Assembly (NCBI GenBank): GCA_023548195.1
Contig: JAJHZJ010000311.1
Location: 5,107,919-5,171,918 of the forward strand
Source of the DNA: Bettongia penicillata ogilbyi
Taxonomy: Eukaryota > Chordata > Mammalia > Diprotodontia > Potoroidae
Length of the DNA: 64,000 nt
Reading direction: 5' to 3'
A model generated the notes under the pieces. That model made no database searches, was not told the DNA's origin, and saw only the letters and a list, made by a program, of their open reading frames with translations. Shown here one piece after another: positions 46,470 to 58,439 of the stretch (positions are counted from its first letter, which is position 1; the number at the start of each line of letters is the position of its first letter). A program made the translations under genes and the position numbers.

Positions 46470-47720
46470 CAAAAACAGTTTAATTGGAATGTAGAGCACC
46501 TGAGGAGTTATATGAAATAAGTTGAAAAGGGTGAGTTAGGAACAGCTTTAAGTGCTAAACAAGAGGAATTTGTATTTTATCCTAGAAACAGTAAGGAACC
46601 CCTGAAACTTCAACTTGGGGAATGGTGATTTAGGGGAGTGGGGAAGTTGAGGATGGTGGTGACATGGTCAAATCTGTGCATTAGAAATATCAACTTGGCA
46701 GCTGTGTGGAGGTTAGACTGGAGAGGGAAGAGATTGCTCTCAAGGAAACCAGTTTCAAGACTGTTTTAATCATTTGGCTGAGAGGTGGTGAGGGCTTGAA
46801 TTAGGGTGGTAATCCAGGGCTATGAGAGTGGTGGTAAGATGCTGTGGAGGCAGAAACTAGATTTGGCGACTGAGGAGATGTGGAGTTGAATGAGAGGAAA
46901 GAATTAAGGATGCCACCTACGCTGTGAACTAGAGAGACTAAAAGGATAGGGATGAAGTTTAGTGGGAGCAAGGCATTTGTTGAATGTTTTGAGTTTGAGA
47001 TGCTTATGGGATGCTATATGTGGAGATGTTCAATGGGTAGTAGGTGATATGGGCCTGGAGCTCACGAGAAGTAAAGGCTAGATATAGAGCTGATAATTGA
47101 ACTTTAGGAGGTGGTGAGATTGCCACGTGAGACTTCAGAGAAGAGGGCCCTGTACAGAGTCCTGTAAACATACACATATGGGAGGTCAAACGTAAAGATT
47201 GAGAAAGATTGCTGACAGGTAGAAGGGGGAACCACGGTGGGCAGAGGAGAGCAATGTCATGGAAGCCAAAGGGTGAGAGAGAGTGTCTGGGATGAGGAGC
47301 TAGTTGAAAGTGTTAGGAAAATTTCAGCGGCTCCTTATTGGTTCTAGGATAAAATACAAATTCCTCTTGTTGAGCCCTTAAAGCTGTTCCTAACCCATCT
47401 TTCTCTGTTTATTTCACATGACTCCTCTTCTTTCTGAGAAGTCAGACAGAAAACTGAGAAAAGGTTATGGGATTTAGCAGTTGAATTGTGTATAACCTTG
47501 GAGACAGCAGTTTGAGTTGAGAGATGGGGTCATAAGTCATGTCAACAAAAGTTGAAAGCTGAACAGGATAAAAGAAAGTGGACAATATTTATGTAAGATA
47601 ACTTCTTTCTAGAAGTTTGGTTATGAAAATGAGGAGACAGACGTAGATGATTGCTTGAAGGTTAGGTGAAAGGTTTTTTGGATGGGAGGAGAGCTGAGTA
47701 TATTTGTAGATAGCAGAGAA
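46470..47720 (-). repeat. L2 LINE, interrupted
   Basis: Reversed L2 from about 46520 (taagtgctaaacaagaggaa, ggtgacatggtcaaatctgt) to 47310. A short plus-oriented L2 piece lies at 47320-47460 (ggctccttattggttctagg), then reversed-type text to about 47720. Confidence 0.6.
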
Positions 47721-47819
47721 AGAGCCACTAGTGAAAAATGATCGATAGAATCACTATGATCTTAGGAATGCTGTAGATTTTCTTGCAAAGCAATTGATAA
47801 AATCTCAGTGGATCAGACA

Positions 47820-48845
47820 GTTCAGGTAATTGTGTATCTGCCCAAATGGCAAGACCAAAATAGTAGGCAATAATGCCCTGATGTTAACTTGGGAGTTTTC
47901 ATTAGTGTGCCCCAACCAGAGACCTTTGCTGTTTATAATATTTTTATCAAAGATCTGGATAAAGCACAGATCATATGCTTGTCATATTTGTAAAATGACA
48001 GATCTGGAAAGGATAGCTAAAGTTAGATAACAAAGTCAAGAATCCAAGAGACAAGATACAACACTGAGTCAAATACTAATGATGAAATTTAATGATAAAA
48101 TCTTAAACTTGGAGTTAAAAAAATCAGCTTCATAGGTACATGATGGGGGAAACATGGATAGAGGATGTTCATCTCAAAAAATTGGGATTTTAGAGCCCTC
48201 CCATGCTCAATAAAAGTCAGCAGTTTAATCTAGCAGCCAAGAAGTCAGTGTGTTCCTAGGCTGCAGTAAGAGAAACAGAGAATGTCCTAGATGAGATGAA
48301 TGACTGTTCTGCTTTCTCTTTCTGGCCAAGTCACATGTTGGATATTTTGTTCGGTTCTAAGCAACACGTTTTAGGAAATACGTAAACAATCTAAAGAGTG
48401 TCAAGAAGGGAAGGGGGACATTAGAATAGTGAGGGCAGGCTGTGTTGTAGAGAATCAGTTGTAGGAACTGCAGATTTTAGGTCAGATAAAAAAGATGGCT
48501 TGGAGGGAGAGTGGGAGACTTGATTGGTATCTTCAAGGGCTGTTGAATGAAAGCGCAATGGATTAGAGTTGTTCTGTGTGGTCCCAGAGGGGGACACTGA
48601 AACCAGTGTGTGGAAGTAAAGGACGCAGATTTAGCGTCAATGTAAGGAGAAACTTCATACTGGTGGAAGGTATCCTAAAGTGGAATGGGCCTTTTTGGCA
48701 AGTAGTAGATTCACATTTACTGGAGATCTTTAAGCAAAGATTGGATAACCATTTGAGTATATTGTAGGAGACCTCTTGTTCAGGTATGAGGTGGATGAGA
48801 TGGCTTGTGAGGTTGTTTTCAACAATGTGATTCTGTGAATCTGTG
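47820..48845 (+). repeat. L3/CR1-type LINE, 3' kilobase
   Basis: Order typical of L3/CR1 3' regions: cttcaagggctgttgaatga, ggtcccagagggggacactg, aatgtaaggagaaacttcat, aaagtggaatgggccttttt, ctggagatctttaagcaaag, and the terminal gtgattctgtgaatctgtg. No intact frame. Confidence 0.7.
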
Positions 48846-48849
48846 TTTT

Positions 48850-49910
48850 TGTCTTTTTAAGTAAATCTCTTATAAGAAAATCAGATTTCATCTATATAGA
48901 GAACTCTGGATGTAAAAACTTGCTCCACTGATGAAGATCAGCAGCACTATCTTATAGTCCTTAGAGAAAGTAGGACACGGTTTTCTGAAAATACTCTAGA
49001 TGTATTAGATTCTGATAAAGGACTGCTTCCCCCTTTTGTTTTGGGTGTAACTAAGTAACACATAGGATTGGCTGCCAGATTCAGGGCCATCTCTCTGTCA
49101 CTGGTTTCCTTTTGAAACAGTGCTAGAGTTCTAAGAAATGTCCACAGTGATGGTTTCAGTTGAGGTCTAATATCTAGATGAATCATCATTAGCTCGCATA
49201 TTATAAAAATTATATGTAAGATTAATTCTGATGGATGGTACACGAGTTGATTGCTGAACTGACATCCACCTTACTGACCAACCTTGCGTCAGGCTATGGC
49301 TATATATATGTAGAATTTTTGGGGAATTTAACATGACTCAGTGTATCTGAATCAGTGCAATCACTAATTATATCCTAAGATTTCTACTATTTTCACTTTT
49401 AAATTCTCGTGTTCACTGTAATTCATACTTTCCCACTCTTGCCATCCCCTTCTAAAATTTACAAACCAATTTGTCCACTTTGGGTTATGGTCCGTAGGAC
49501 TTTTCGGTATGTTCTTGATGACCCTTTGAATCCGATCTAAAGACACCCATGCAAGTAAATTACTTTCCTCTTGTCTTCTGTGTTTTTATCATAATGAACT
49601 TCAATTATTATAATTTAAAAAAATATTTTGTAATTTGTTTTAGAAACATTTTTATTCATTAAGTTTTGTTTTAACTTCCCTCGTCCAGTATTATTGAAAT
49701 ACAGAAACAATGACAAAAGAAGGCAAACCAAATAAAAACACAGAAAACAGAAAAAGACACAAATGATTGTGCATCTATCTGTACACTTCTGTATTTATGG
49801 ATTGATTATTAAGCAAAAGCTGTGTGTTAACTTTAACAAGGTAGTGACAGAGTTGTCTGATGAATTTAAAATATATTTTGTTGGTGGGCAATGTCTTTAT
49901 TTCCACAGCT
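48850..49910. other. Intergenic, unclassified
   Basis: Nothing nameable. The A-rich piece at 49700-49770 may be part of an old LINE tail. No coding features. Confidence 0.35.
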
Positions 49911-49914
49911 GTAA

Positions 49915-50075
49915 TCAATTTGAGGCAGATTGGGTGTAGTGGAGAGAAGGGCTGGTCTACAAGTCTTGCCTCTGATACATATTTAACTCTGTGACTGTTG
50001 GCAAGTCTCTTAACCTCTCAATGTTCCAAACAATTTTCTACAACTGTAAAATGTAGCAGACAAGTTGCTTTTCTG
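49915..50075 (+). repeat. MIR SINE
   Basis: ggtgtagtggagagaagggc, actgttggcaagtctcttaa and tctacaactgtaaaatgtag show the MIR order with strong decay. Confidence 0.6.
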
Positions 50076-50129
50076 CATTATTAATGGGAATTTCTGAATG
50101 GAGAGTTACCTACCTGTTCAAATCAAAAG

Positions 50130-50260
50130 CAAAAGAAGTTTTTGTATAAATTATTCTTTTGGTTCTGCTTTCTTCATTCTGTATTACCTTTTATGACTTA
50201 TTAGATTTCTCTGAGTTCTTTATATTTATCATTTTTTAAAGTGCAAAACTGTTCCGTTAT
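50130..50260 (-). repeat. L1 3'-end fragment, left part
   Basis: ttggttctgctttcttcatt and the following text match reversed L1 3' regions elsewhere in the window. It is interrupted by the SINE and AT tract, and continues at about 50725. Confidence 0.55.
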
Positions 50261-50265
50261 ATGTT

Positions 50266-50495
50266 TATGTTGTTGATGAGTTGTTTCAGTCATGTCTGAC
50301 TCTTTGTGACCTCATTTGGAATTTTCTTGCAAAGATACTGGAATGGTTTGACATTTCCTTCTCTAGCTCATTGTACAGATGAGGCAAACAGGGTTAAGTG
50401 ACTTTTCTAGAGTCACAACTAATAAGTGTCTGAGGCCAGATTTGAACTCAGGTCTTCCTAACTCCCAGCTGCCGCTCTATCCACTGCACCACCTA

Positions 50496-50497
<2 letters not shown>
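50266..50497 (-). repeat. Marsupial tRNA-like SINE
   Basis: gttgttgatgagttgtttca tail, gcaaacagggttaagtgact, gaggccagatttgaactcag, and head ctctatccactgcaccacct. Confidence 0.9.
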
Positions 50498-50579
<82 letters not shown>

Positions 50580-50720
50580 TATATACATATACATATATAT
50601 CCTTATATTATATATATCCTTATACTATATATTATCCTTATACTATATATCCTTATACTATATATCCTTATACTATATATATCTTATACTATATATACAT
50701 ATGTATATATAGCCTTATAT
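50498..50720. repeat. AT/AC microsatellite and derived tandem repeat
   Basis: (AT)n from 50499 to about 50560, (AC)n at 50561-50578, then imperfect units of the type ccttatactatat to about 50720. The long Tyr/Ile/His open frame across it is a repeat artefact. Confidence 0.95.
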
Positions 50721-50724
50721 CCTT

Positions 50725-50835
50725 ATACTACAATTTATTCAACCATTCCTCAATTGTTGGACACATTGCTTCTAATATTTTGCTATTCTAGTGTACTTGA
50801 TAGTAGTGATAATAAATGACGCTGTCATATTTCTT
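50725..50835 (-). repeat. L1 3'-end fragment, right part
   Basis: acaatttattcaaccattcc and tcaattgttggacacattgc are standard reversed L1 ORF2 C-terminal text. Confidence 0.6.
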
Positions 50836-51364
50836 GTTTAGTAGAACTATAGGGAAGGCAGAACAGGTATTATTTTCCACTTACCTTCTCCCCACCACTC
50901 CCCTTCTTCCCCATTTTACACATCGTAAAATGGAAGGTCAGAGAGGTGACTTGGACAGTGTCCCATAAGGAGTTAATAGCAGACCAGGACCAGAACCTTT
51001 TGTCTTTTAATTATGCGACCAGGGTTCTTTTTCCTACTCCATGATGCCTCTCTCTTTGTATGACCTCCTGGTGTACTTTGCTGATTTTTTTCTAGTGACG
51101 ATAGAGTTGAGAATTAGAAAATGAAATTGCAAACTTTCAGGTGATCCTTTCTTGCTCAGATGTGGGTTATGAATAAAGTCAGACATGATATAAGAGATCT
51201 AGATGTATCAGAACAAAGACAAGCACCAGTTCTTGTATCTTCCTAAGTCCTTTCTTCTTACCTTATTTATGTGATGTGTTCTCCTTCTACTGGAAGGGGA
51301 TGACCTCCTCTTCCATTGGGAGAAATAGAAAATAGACCTGACTGAGAAGCTGAATGATTTAGAG

Positions 51365-51567
51365 CAGAGGTGGGGATCTTGCAACCTCCAGGCCACATGT
51401 GGCCTTCTGGGTCCTCAGGTGTGGCCTTTTGACTGAGTCCAAGTTTTACAGAACAAATTCTTTTATTAAGTTGATTTGTTCTGTGAAGTTTGGATTCAGT
51501 CAAAGGGTTGCACTTGAGGACCTAGAAGACCACATGTGACCTCAAGGCTGCAAGTTCCCCACCCCTG
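51365..51567. mobile_element. Palindromic hAT-like MITE, copy 2
   Basis: About 203 bases, fold-back: left cagaggtggggatcttgcaa, right caagttccccacccctg. The middle holds mirrored blocks around cttttattaagttgatttgt. Flanking 8-mers atttagag and gtgcagag match at 5 of 8. Confidence 0.78.
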
Positions 51568-51569
51568 GT

Positions 51570-52200
51570 GCAGAGGACTCATCCTCCTAGGACCCGAGCC
51601 CCTCCAGAGGAGTTGGTAGGTAGGATGAAGTTTGCACTGCATTGCTGATTTGGATGTTGTAGACTTTCTCTGCCTTCTGACTAATTTCCTCTCTTCCATC
51701 ATCAGTTCCTTGTAACAAATTGCCCCAGCTACCTCATGTGGCTGTTCTGTTATGTGGATGGAATTCATTGAATTAGGACTTTTGTCCTTCTGTGCCCATC
51801 TACTACTTTGTTCATGTGCCTTACCTATTCTTCTTTGGTTTTATTAAGGGAGGATAGGAGTAAAGGAGGATCTAGACTTGTAATTTCATAAATGTAGAGA
51901 ACTTCTAACATGGCAACTCTTCTGTCCCTGTAGATTGGCATCTCATTGAGGGGAAATTTGAACACCAGTCTTCTTGACTCCAAAGTTGGCACTTTATTGC
52001 TCACCTTTTCACAATGCTTAAATAAAGTTTCCACTTCATCTGAGAAGACTGATGAGAATTTCAGAGAATAGTCAGTGCTTTCAAATGTGAAATTGCTAGA
52101 CTGCTTTGTATTGCATTTTAGGGTTGTCACCTCAATGTCAAGATGCAATTGATTGCTGTGATGGCAATCAAAATAGGATCTTTTGCTGGTTTTTGTTTTA
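51570..52200. other. Intergenic, unclassified
   Basis: No gene or nameable repeat was seen. Confidence 0.35.
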
Positions 52201-52204
52201 GTAT

Positions 52205-53990
52205 AATGAAGTGCCTCTGACTGAATCTTTACAAGGAGTGACTGTTTATCTCAGGTTGAAGTCAGTCCCTCAGCTGAACTTCCAACTGAAGAAGAGGTTT
52301 TTGAGGGCCATTAGGCTCCTTTCATGTGGCAAAGCACCTGGTGCTGATTCTATTCCAGCTGACATTTACAATGTAGGGGGTCCATTGCTCATACAAAAGC
52401 TGACTGAAATTTTCCAGGTTATATGGCAAGAGGAAGTTATTCCCCAGGAGTTCAAGGATGCCTCCATTGTCAATCTCTATAAAGGTAAAGGGAATGAATT
52501 GTCCTGCAACAATCACAGAGTGGGTCTCTCTCTAAGTCATTTCTGGCAAGATTCTTGCTAGAGTCCTCCTTAACAGGCTGAACATTCACCTGGAAGATGG
52601 TCATATACCTGAAAACCAGTATGACTTCAGAAAGGGCCAAGGAACAGTTGATGTGGTGTTTGTTGCCTGACAATTCCAGGAGAAATGCCAGGAGCAGAAC
52701 AGAGGTCTGTATACAATGTTTGTAGCGGTCTTAATGGAAAATTATGTCAAAATTTGGTTGCCCAGAGAAATTCATCAGTATTGTATATTAATTTCATGAT
52801 GGCATGTTAGCCCTGGTTCTGGATAGTGGATAATGCTCTTGTGTCTTCCCAGTCACCAGTGGAGGGAAACAGGGCTGGGTACTTGCTTCCATGCTTTTAG
52901 CATGATGTTTTCAGCCATGTTGTCAAATGCTTTCAGTGAGGATGAACATGGCATCAAGGTCAACTATTATACTGATGGTAAGTTCTTCAATTTGAAAAGG
53001 CTACAAGCCAAGACCAAAGTAGAGGGCGTGTTGGTGCATTATTTTTTATTTGCAGATGATTATGCACTCAATGCAGCCTCTGAACCTGAGATGCAGTAAA
53101 GTATAGATCAGTTCTCTGCTACCTGTGCTAATTTTGGCCTGGTAATTAACACCAAGAAAACACAGGTGCTCCATTAACCACCACCACACCATCCATACAT
53201 GGAACCATTGGTCACAACAAATGGAGAAGTTTTGAATGCTGTGGATAAGTTCATTTACCTTGGTAGTGTACTTTCCAGGAATGTACACATTGACAATGAG
53301 GTTAACACATGCATTGCCAAAGCTAGCTCAGTGTTTGGGAGACTCCAAAGAAAAGTTTGGGAGAAAAGAGGTATTAGACTGACTACCAAACTGAAGGTCT
53401 ACAGAGCTGTTGTACCAATCTCATTGTTGTATGCTTGTGAAATATGGACAGTCTACCAGCACCATAACAGGAAACTGAGTCACTTCTATTTAAACTGTCT
53501 TAGGAAGATTCTGAAGATCACGTGGCAGGATAAGGTACTCTCAGACACTGAGGTCCTTGCTGGAACTAAACTACCAAGCATTCAAGCTATGTTCCAGAGA
53601 GTGCAACTCTAATGGGCTGACGACGTTGTTCGAATACAAAATATACGCTTACCAAAAAGACTATTTTATGGAGAACTCGCATGGAGCAGGTGATCACATG
53701 GTAGCCAGAAGAAGCAATACAAGGACACTCTTAAGGTCTCTCTCAAGAACTTTAGATTTGGTAGTATGACACGGAAGACACTGGTACAGGACCACTCAGC
53801 ATGGTGTGCCCACATTGGAAAAAGTGCTGTGCTCCAAGCAAAGCAGGATTGAAACAGCACAAAGGAAATGTAGGATATGCAAATTTGTTCACATGGACTA
53901 TCTGTGATAGCCCAGTCTGTGGTAGAGCATTCAGAGCTCATATTGATCTGATCGGCCATAGTCATATACCTTGAAACTTGACTTTATCAT
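52205..53990 (+). mobile_element. RTE-clade LINE remnant (reverse transcriptase)
   Basis: Successive plus-strand frames follow one RT protein: 52211-52561 (GKAPGADSIPADIY, IPQEFKDASIVNLYKGKGN), about 52560-52800 (remnant of the palm region), 52833-53099 (SMMFSAMLSNAFSEDEHG, RLQAKTKVEGVLVHYFLFADDYALNA: the catalytic ADD box) and 53199-53612 (VDKFIYLGSVLSRNVHID, KLKVYRAVVPISLLYACEIW). The end codes a C2H2-like finger (ICDSPVCGRAFRAHIDLIGH, 53905-53970). At least four frame changes make it dead. No endonuclease domain is seen upstream, so it is 5'-truncated. Confidence 0.85.
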
Positions 53991-54300
53991 GGTGTTGTCA
54001 TTTTGGTCATCTTCCATGAAGGACAGCAACCAACCAAACAACAAGGACTAAAGTACAGAAACAGGAGTTTCTTTAACTAGAAACAGTGTATATATTTATA
54101 TTGTTAATTATTTTAATGTGATTAAAGATCTTGCCCACCCACTGATGGGCCTTCCCATTGTGGGAAGCTTGATTAGAGGAGTTGTTTTGTAGGAGAATTC
54201 CAAGTACCTTTTGTTTTTTTTATTGAGCCACTGGATCAAAGGGTTGGGATGCCCCCTGATTCTAAAAAAAGGTCCAAATACTCTGAGGGTGAGGTTTTAC

Positions 54301-54662
54301 TTTGGGGCTTAGTTTTTGCAAGAAGGTTTGAGTGCCAGATGAGGACTCTGGAAAACTGCTAAGGAGTCCCCTGGCTTTGAGAACCTTGATGTCATGCTTC
54401 CCTCTCTGGTAATGATGGTCAGATAGCTGTACCTGTCTGTTGAATTATAGTCAGGCAGAGGAAGCCATGTCTTTTGATTGCTTTGGGGCTTACTGACTGG
54501 AAGTGTTTGTTTGGCCAGATGAAGACTCTGAGAAGCCACTAAGGAGCCTCCCAGCTTTGAGAACCCTGATGTCATACTTCCCTCTCTGGTAATGATGGGC
54601 AGACAACTGAGGTCCAATTGTCTGTTGAATTCAGGCAGAGGAAGCCATGTCTGTCGATCTTT
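54301..54662 (+). repeat. 181-bp imperfect tandem repeat, two units
   Basis: Units at 54301-54481 and 54482-54662 share tttggggctta, agatgaagactctg-type text, ttccctctctggtaatgatg and cagaggaagccatgtct. The divergence is modest. Confidence 0.85.
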
Positions 54663-54715
54663 TGATTTCTCTTTATTTTCTTTGAAATTCAGAGTGCTGA
54701 CTCCCTGAACTAATT

Positions 54716-54765
54716 GAATGATATATGTACTTGGTTAAAGGAATGATACATGTGCTTGATTAAAG
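54716..54765 (+). repeat. 25-bp tandem repeat, two units
   Basis: 54716-54740 and 54741-54765 differ at only three positions (gaatgatatatgtacttggt versus gaatgatacatgtgcttgat). Confidence 0.9.
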
Positions 54766-54942
54766 TGATTGTTAACCCCTCAAAAGCTGCCTTTTGTTTT
54801 ATGAATGCAGATCTAAGAACCTGTGATAGCAGGCCCTGCTGTGTATTTTGGGGTGCTTACTGATACAATTATTTTACTTTCTCTTGAAATCAATTTCAAA
54901 CTTCTTTGTTTTTATTTTGAAGGTTGAAAAAAAGACAGCAGA

Positions 54943-54985
54943 ATGTTTTATCCGTTGGAACTTAAACTGATATCTATATTGCTGG
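54943..54985 (+). CDS. JAML: JAML first coding exon (junctional adhesion molecule-like)
   Basis: ATG at 54943 opens MFYPLELKLISILL, a hydrophobic signal-peptide start closely like the known JAML N-terminus (MF.PLKL type). The donor is ctgg|gtaagt at 54986, phase 1, the usual signal-exon phase for Ig-family genes. The text before it (tttattttgaag, 54911-54922) could be an acceptor, in which case bases from 54923 are 5' UTR of the same exon. JAML is a two-Ig-domain receptor on leukocytes that binds CXADR on epithelia. Its place just after MPZL3 on the same strand agrees with known mammalian gene order. The Ig exons are not in the remaining 9 kb. Confidence 0.75.
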
Positions 54986-55324
54986 GTAAGTAGAGACAGA
55001 GGGTATAAATATGATACTTCATTTCTTATAAGTCTTGTTCAATTTCTTCTAAAACAAGCTTTGTTTTCAGTTCTTCTTATGTTTTGAGAGGGAACCTACA
55101 ATTTTCCGCTTTGCAATTTTGTTGAGAAATTTGTCTTAAAGTACATTGAATTCTTTTTTGGAATGATGTTTCAGTCTCTATTCCGTGAAGAGTAGAGTGC
55201 TCTGCTTCTTCTTATTGTATATTCTGGGATCCCATTATATGTCATTATAGTATTCACAGAGATGGCGATATATGCATATACATACACACATACATACACA
55301 CATATACATATACACACACATTGG

Positions 55325-55545
55325 AAAGTATGCTGATCTTGAAGTAGACCTAAGTTTGAATACTTGCTTTAATATTTATTATTTATGTGACTTTGGATAA
55401 ATCATTTAACGTTTTTGAGCTTTGGTTTTCTTATCTGTAAATGGAAATAATAATTCTTAAATTACTTGTTCTTCAAGGTTATTGGAATAAAGTGATTTAT
55501 AAACTTAAACCATATACACTCACATGTGTAAGCATTCTTATTATT
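55325..55545 (+). repeat. MIR SINE in JAML intron 1
   Basis: gtagacctaagtttgaatac, gactttggataaatcattta, ggttttcttatctgtaaatg, and the trailing attcttattattgtttttta. Confidence 0.75.
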
Positions 55546-56280
55546 GTTTTTTAAAGGGCTAATTTTTAAACTGTGGTGGTCTGATTTTTTTTCAAAAGTG
55601 TAGGACAGAAAGGATACTGAAATTGATGGGAAATGTAATAATCTAAGTCTAGTTTCTTAAATCTGATCTCTAAAAATGGTTTTAGAGATGGTATATGTAA
55701 GAGACCTTGGGTCCCATTAGTCTTAATCTTTTCTTCCTTTTTCATTCTTTTTCTATTTGCTTTACGGCTTTGCAGGGAGAGAGAATGCCTTTGCTCCATA
55801 TCCTCTCCCCTTGCTGCCCAGGTTTTGAGTGTGTGTATGTCTTTGTGTGTGTGTATGAATGCCTCTTGCTCTCTGAAGTTGTGAAGACTGGGCCATTAGC
55901 TGACTTAGTGTGCAGAGGCCTTCCTTTGTGGATGTGAGGCACAACCACACCCAAACAAAGGCTTTGCCTTGGAGAATGTATGTGTCAGGGAAACCCATCT
56001 AGGAGAGCATTTGGCTGTGTTCCCAGTGGCCTGTGGGATAACCTGAAGCTTTTGCACTATTTTGACTGGGCATGGAGGAGTAGTTCCCTGAACCCTAAGA
56101 AATTTTAGCTAGTGTCCTGGTTTTGCCCAACCTGCTATTAGGGAGGTTGCCCCCATCTTTTTCTCTGCAGCTGCTTACTTTTTCTGTAAAAATTCATTCT
56201 CCAGTCTCAAGTTTTGCCTCTGGCTTTTCTCCTGCCTCTGTTAATCTTTGGTGGATCTTCACCTTAAATGCTTTTGATAG
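55546..56280. other. JAML intron 1, unclassified part
   Basis: No Ig-type exon or clear repeat. The GT-rich patch at 55830-55860 is a short simple repeat. Confidence 0.4.
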
Positions 56281-56284
56281 GCCA

Positions 56285-57075
56285 CTCTTTAAGATGACCA
56301 GGGGAGATGGAGCAACAAAACCCAGCCCTTACACAACACCTGCAGCAAGGATTGATCAAGAGAGCAAGGAGAACTACAGTTAAGTTCATTTTGCCAGCCC
56401 AGATCCATACAGAGAGACAGGAAGAAACATTTGGGGTCTTAGGAAGTAATCCAGACAGAAAAGTCCAGTCTAACTGTAAATTCCGCTGAAGAATTTCAAT
56501 TTTCCAGTCAAGAGGTGATCCAGGGAAACTTAGAGCTTGATGCACTCTGTGCTGGAGATCTGGATCAGGGTCTAACCCAAGAGTCCTGGAGCCTTCAACT
56601 ATGTTACTTTGACCCCAAACCAGGGCTCAGAAGCCTGTTGGACTCAAATGGGGAGGGCAGCTGTCGGGGCATCCTTTGGATCAAACGTAGACTGCCCTGG
56701 CACTTAAGAGGCCCCTTTACCACAATACCCATCACTCAGACACCAAATAATACAGGCCAGTACCAAAGAAGGCCTTGCCATCCCATCTAGAGGTACACAG
56801 GGCCTGACACCAACTCAAACTCCCTGTTCATGAAGTAAGGCTGGAGAAATGAGTAAAAAGAAGAAAATAAAAATTAAGAGATGTCATAGAGTGAGAGATA
56901 CTCAAGAAATAAGTCCAGAAGAAGAAAATAACTACATTATCTACAAATAAAGGCTGAAAGAAGTTTATAGATATGCTATAAACTATGCTGGAATTCCTAG
57001 AGGAAGTGGAGCAAAGAATTAAAAAATGATGCTGGAACTGCAATGAGAGCTCTGTTGGACAGAGAGCATAATACA
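56285..57075 (+). mobile_element. L1 5' UTR and ORF1 start
   Basis: The stretch from 56300 has the wording of a marsupial L1 5' UTR. At about 56849 an ATG opens a short Lys-rich frame (MSKKKKIKIKRC) as in L1 ORF1, which stops within ~35 codons. Sequence ends near 57075 without ORF2. The presence of a 5' end is unusual here; all other L1 copies are 5'-truncated. Confidence 0.5.
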
Positions 57076-57114
57076 GGAAGAAAAAAATTAAAGCTATCGA
57101 CCAGACATATCAAT

Positions 57115-57326
57115 CATACAGTGTGCAGACCACATGTGACCCACAACACTTCTTGAGTTTGACCTGAACCAGATCAAAATGTAATTGGAAAATATTTAGC
57201 AAATAAACAAAAATACAAATAAAACATGGATGATATTACTTTAAAACTAAGTCAGTATGCAGCCTACAGGGATTCTTATATATAGTTCAATGGCTTCTAT
57301 TTCTATCTGAATTTGACACTATGACT
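57115..57326 (-). mobile_element. hAT-like MITE fragment
   Basis: The right end gaatttgacactatg resembles the inverted terminal repeat of common marsupial hAT elements (tgtcaaact...), and internal text cacatgtgacccacaacact and aatgtaattggaaaatattt fits that family. The left terminus is worn. Confidence 0.5.
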
Positions 57327-58195
57327 ATTGACAAATCCCTCAAAAGTAGTATTAAAAATTAGCTTCTTAGATAGTTGCTTTAGAAGAAGCCACTTTTGTA
57401 CTTCCTTTTTTCAAACTCATTCCAAATGTTAATCAGCTAGTTAGCTTAAAGAGAGGTGCCTTCCCTTCTGGTATTCTTTGGAGATATTTGATTCCTTTCA
57501 AAAGAATTCTATCATGTTTAGCTTTTGGGGTCCCTACTGCTGGGGAGGAAGTTAAGTATCTCTTAGGGAAAAGAGCCTAGATGAAAAGACTGGCATATTT
57601 ATTTTGTTTATTCTCATGTGGCTTTGCTTGGTTTTTCTTTGAGCTGAACTGAACAGGATCTATATTGAGTTAGAGCCTAGTCTATGTCTTTGTGCCTATG
57701 TTAACTTTCTTTTCCCTCCCTTGCATTAATTCCCTGACTTTATTCATTTGCAGAAATAGTGGGCTGTGAAATCTGAATTACCTATCTATCTAATGGGGTT
57801 CCCTGTCATTGGCCTTGAAATGATTTGTGCAGTTTCTGGTGTGCATAAAGGGAGCACAACAGGCTGTTGGAAGGGTCCACCAGCTGGAAAATTGGTGTCT
57901 GAGGGAAGATGGTTAAAAGAAGGTAAACAAAAGGCTGAGTCAGGGAGGAGGATGTATGCTTGGCCAAGGAGTCCTATGATCTGTCCTGAAGCCAGAATCA
58001 GCTAACAAATCTTATAACTTTAAAAGAATAGGGGTTTGAAGATATAAAAAACAAAAAACCCCATGATCTGACTTTTTAGATTAAGGAACCAGTGGCTTTT
58101 TGTTCCAGAGCAAGAGTTGTAATTTTCCACTTCCTGTTTATTAGATGTGGCCACACAAGTAGGTGATCAGAAAGTTGGGTTTCCCCTTTTTCTTT
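57327..58195. other. JAML intron 1, unclassified part
   Basis: No exon with Ig features is recognised. It may include flank of the retroviral insertion; the edge could not be fixed. Confidence 0.35.
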
Positions 58196-58439
58196 TAGCT
58201 CACGCAAGAGATGAGACAGAGTGTTTAAGTGCAGCAGCTAGCATTTTTATTATGTAAGTCCAGCAGTTGGCATTTTATGATTTATTCAAGTTTATCAAGC
58301 CTCTTTTAAATACCTGCTATGTGAAGAGCACTGTGCTAGTTAGTATATGGCCAAGACAATATTCAATGGTGGTAACTATGAATATGCCAGCGTGGTTCTC
58401 AGTCACAAAGTATAACAGACTCTCCATATAGAAAGCAGA

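Noticed and set aside
50379..50819. 146-codon Tyr/Ile/His-rich open frame
   Set aside because: It is generated by the AT/AC microsatellite and its derivative repeat, running out of a SINE.
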